NCBI GenBank assembly: GCA_902574995.1
Contig: CACGPP010000001.1
Span: forward strand, 248,001 to 312,000
DNA length: 64,000 nucleotides
Source of the DNA: an uncultured Alphaproteobacteria bacterium
GTDB lineage: Bacteria > Pseudomonadota > Alphaproteobacteria > HIMB59
Direction: 5' to 3'
Of this stretch, positions 61,089-64,000 are shown in pieces (within the stretch, counting starts at the first letter, position 1; every line of letters begins with the position of its first letter). The position numbers and the translations under genes are program-made. The notes beneath the pieces were generated by a model that worked only from the letters and a program-made list of their open reading frames with translations, made no database searches and had not been told where the DNA came from.

Positions 61089-62541
61089 TAGATATATGAG
61101 TACTAATTTTAGACTTGTCCATTTTATTTACAGTATAGTACATCATAGAGAGTCTCTGATTAGTTTTAAAATAATTTTTATTTTTATATATAAAATTCCA
61201 ATATAAACCATCTAATGTTTGTGTCCAATCTCCCCGACTATAATTACTCATCTTTAGTAAGTAATTTGAACCGCATAAATATGGTTTTGTTGCAAAAATA
61301 CCTCCATCGCTAAACATCCCCATTCCATAGACATTTGGTGTCATAACCCAATCAGATGAGTCAATGAATGTCTCCATAAACCATTTATAAACTTCAGATG
61401 GCTTTAATCCAGCTAAGTTCATTATATTACTAATTATCATCAATCTTGGGATATGGTGAACATATCCACTTTTTTTTAAATTTAATATCATGTCATTTAA
61501 AATAGGAATGTTTGTTGTACCCTCATACCAATGTTTTGTTAATTTTCTGTCATTTCCAAAAAAGTTACCTTTATTAAAATCTTTATAATAGTGAATATTT
61601 AAGTATCTCATAAATTCTCTCCAACCAAAGACTTGTCTAATAAACCCTTCGTAATTATTGATGCCAACTTTAGTATATGAAAAAGAGCTCAATTTATTGA
61701 GCACTTGTTCTGGTGTTATTAAACCTATATTTAATGGTGCACTAATTATGCTATGATTAATGTATGGATCACTGGTGCTCACAAAATCTTCGTAATGTCC
61801 AAAGTTTTCAAGTTTACTGCTAATAAAATTATCAAGAACTTTAGATGAGTCTTTAAAATTCATTGGAAATATTATTTTCTTTTCCAAATTTCCAAAGTGT
61901 TTTGAAAAAAATTTATCAATTAATTTTTTTATTTCCTCAAAATATTTTGACTCAAATGTATAAGATTTAGGACTTTGATAACCTTTAGGAACTCTTTTTC
62001 TATTATCCTCATCGAAACTCCACTTATCTCCAATAGGTTTATTGTCTTTTACTAATATTTGAAAACTCTTCCGAACATTGCTATAAAAATTAGCAAGTTG
62101 AGGTTTTTTTGTAGTAACCATATCTTTATAATCGGTTCTACTAACAAGGAACATAGGAGATTTATGAAAAATTATTTCAATTTTGCTATTTTTACAAAAT
62201 TGCTCAAATTTAATTCTGAATTCTAAGTCTTCTATTTCGAAGATATTAATTTTAGAAATATTTTTTTTACTTAAGAAGCTTTTTAGACCAGCAAAATAGT
62301 CTTTGAAATTAGAAATATTTTTATCAAGAGAAATATAATTTACTTTAAAATTATTTTTTTTTAGATAGTCCCTGTATTCCCTCATTGATGCCAAAAAATA
62401 ATAAATTTTTTGTTTGTGATGTTTAAAATAACTACAAAGGCCCATATCCTCTTGTATAAAAAAATCACATGAGTTTTTAAATTCTGTTAAGTACTTCTTA
62501 TCAAATAGTTGATTTCCAAGAACTACAAAGCATTCCTTCAT
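61054..62541 (-). CDS. Cryptochrome/photolyase family protein (deoxyribodipyrimidine photolyase-related, COG3046-like)
   Basis: FGWREFMRYLNIHYY; HHIPRLMIISNIMNLAGLKPSEVYKWFMETFIDSSDWVMTPNVYGMGMFSDGG. Confidence 0.92.
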   Translation of the reverse strand: MKECFVVLGNQLFDKKYLTEFKNSCDFFIQEDMGLCSYFKHHKQKIYYFLASMREYRDYLKKNNFKVNYISLDKNISNFKDYFAGLKSFLSKKNISKINIFEIEDLEFRIKFEQFCKNSKIEIIFHKSPMFLVSRTDYKDMVTTKKPQLANFYSNVRKSFQILVKDNKPIGDKWSFDEDNRKRVPKGYQSPKSYTFESKYFEEIKKLIDKFFSKHFGNLEKKIIFPMNFKDSSKVLDNFISSKLENFGHYEDFVSTSDPYINHSIISAPLNIGLITPEQVLNKLSSFSYTKVGINNYEGFIRQVFGWREFMRYLNIHYYKDFNKGNFFGNDRKLTKHWYEGTTNIPILNDMILNLKKSGYVHHIPRLMIISNIMNLAGLKPSEVYKWFMETFIDSSDWVMTPNVYGMGMFSDGGIFATKPYLCGSNYLLKMSNYSRGDWTQTLDGLYWNFIYKNKNYFKTNQRLSMMYYTVNKMDKSKISTHISNAKKFIKEYTR

Positions 62542-62551
62542 TTTGTTTTTA

Positions 62552-63253
62552 TTATTTTGTGATTAAAGTTGATCTTCCACCATCAAGTTGGAAGTTTTGT
62601 CCTGTAATCCATGATGATTTTTTAGATACCAAGAAAGAAGCCAAATTACCTATGTCATCACCTGTTCCAAGTCTTGACATAGGGTGAAGTTTTCCAATTC
62701 CCTCAGCAACCTTTTCATTAGAAACCATAAAATTTGACATTTTGGAAAAAGATAGGCTAGGAGATATTGTATTAAATCTTATCTTCGGAGCATAGTCTGC
62801 GGCTAAAGAATTTGATAAACCAATTAATGCACTTTTTGCAGAGGAGATTGCCGTATGATTTTTAAAACCTCTAACAGCTGCTATTGATGAAAAAAATACT
62901 ACTGAAGATGAATCCGACATCTTAGTTATGCAATGATTGAGGAAATGAACGATATTATAAAAATTATCATCCATTATTTTTTTAAAATCATCAACAGAGG
63001 TGCTTGAGAAAGGTTTTAAGTTTATCGAGCCAATGGCAAAGATTATGCCAGATATTTCGTAGTTAATTGATTTTATGAAACTTTCTGTATTCGTGTAATC
63101 ATTAATATCTAGAACATTTTTTTCAAAATTACCTTCAACATCATTATCAAATTCGCTTCTTGATATTAGAACTAAATCATTATCATCTTTTAGGTTGTTA
63201 ACACATGATTTGCCAACAGAACCATTTGCACCAATAACTAGAATTTTACCCAT
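62552..63253 (-). CDS. Short-chain dehydrogenase/reductase
   Basis: LVIGANGSVGKSCVNNL; C-terminal SSWITGQNFQLDGGRS. Confidence 0.9.
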   Translation of the reverse strand: MGKILVIGANGSVGKSCVNNLKDDNDLVLISRSEFDNDVEGNFEKNVLDINDYTNTESFIKSINYEISGIIFAIGSINLKPFSSTSVDDFKKIMDDNFYNIVHFLNHCITKMSDSSSVVFFSSIAAVRGFKNHTAISSAKSALIGLSNSLAADYAPKIRFNTISPSLSFSKMSNFMVSNEKVAEGIGKLHPMSRLGTGDDIGNLASFLVSKKSSWITGQNFQLDGGRSTLITK

Positions 63254-63285
63254 GCAGTTTATACAAAATGTAACCCTATTTAGAT

Positions 63286-64000
63286 TTAATTCTTAAGTAT
63301 TTGAAGGCTATAACAAGTAGCTGATACAAACAATAAAGTGCCTATTATTTGATGGATAGAACCCAAAGAGACTTGAACATTACTCAAAACAACAAAAACA
63401 CCAATAAATAACTGAATTAAAACTAGAAATAGCACAATCAGGAAATGGAATTTTTGATATTTATTTTCAATTCCCTTAAAATGTTTAAAGCACATATAAA
63501 GAATTGTTAAAAATGATAAATAAGCTAAGGCTCTATGAAAAAAATGTATGAAGACACTGTTATCAAAAAAACCAAAAAGTCGATCCTCAATAAAAATTAA
63601 ATTTTCAGGAATGTAATTATCTCCCATTTTGGGCCAAGTATTAAATGATTTTCCAGCATCTAAACCAGCCATAAAAGCACCGTAAATTACTGTAAAAAAA
63701 ATTATTATATTAAAAAAAATAAAAAAAGTTTTATGTGAGCTAAAATTATTTTTATAAATTCCAATATCAAGCCTTTTCAAGAAAAGATAAGCAATTAAAG
63801 AGAGAATTATTTGAGCTATAATTAAGTGAACGGCAAGTCTTAAATGGCTAACGTATGGATTAACATCTAATCCACTTTTTACCATCCACCATCCGATAAT
63901 ACCTTGTGCCCCTCCAAGAAAAAGAAGGAATGAATATGAGTATAACTCTTCATTAGAAAAGTATTTTTTCAAAGCAAAGTAAATAAATGGGATGATAAAA
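63286..64000 (-). CDS. Heme A synthase COX15 (5' part lies beyond the window)
   Basis: GAQGIIGWWMVKSGLDVNPYVSHLRLAVHLIIAQ; frame stays open (FYHPIYFALKKY) to the window end, so the listed TTG is probably not the true start. Confidence 0.92.
   Translation of the reverse strand, partial: FIIPFIYFALKKYFSNEELYSYSFLLFLGGAQGIIGWWMVKSGLDVNPYVSHLRLAVHLIIAQIILSLIAYLFLKRLDIGIYKNNFSSHKTFFIFFNIIIFFTVIYGAFMAGLDAGKSFNTWPKMGDNYIPENLIFIEDRLFGFFDNSVFIHFFHRALAYLSFLTILYMCFKHFKGIENKYQKFHFLIVLFLVLIQLFIGVFVVLSNVQVSLGSIHQIIGTLLFVSATCYSLQILKN

Overview
This is an AT-rich, tightly packed 64 kb chromosomal window. It most likely comes from a streamlined marine alphaproteobacterium of the HIMB59/AEGEAN-169 or SAR11-like type; that placement is inferred from gene content (COQ9, COX15, permuted tmRNA) and composition, not from phylogeny. 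Most of it is housekeeping: murA-hisG-hisD-infA-rng, hflKC-degP-miaA-ilvBHC-leuA, mreBCD-mrdA-rodA, panB/apt, ispB, glyS, pyrC, purEK, clpB, thyX and COX15. The RNA genes I can support are tRNA-Thr(GGU), tRNA-Phe(GAA) and a circularly permuted two-piece tmRNA with tag ANDNELALAA. There is also an unexplained GC-rich structured segment at about 9.7 kb. Two small island-like regions sit at the 3' ends of stable-RNA genes. One is ~2.7 kb beside tRNA-Thr (about 14.34-17.16 kb) and the other ~0.8 kb beside ssrA (about 33.30-34.12 kb). Both are bracketed by near-identical 12-mers (AAAGTGTATCCA and AAAGTGTATGCA) that look like recombinase arm sites, and neither encodes an integrase. The tRNA-Thr island carries a tightly coupled two-gene unit that I cannot assign to a family (cytosolic winged-helix-like protein plus multi-TM protein). 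It is the best candidate here for an undescribed system. Other points of interest are a 26-aa peptide with 9 cysteines, a reduced Anbu/ATP-grasp locus, a photolyase-family protein without the usual FeS cysteines, and a single-chain GlyRS where glyQS would be expected.
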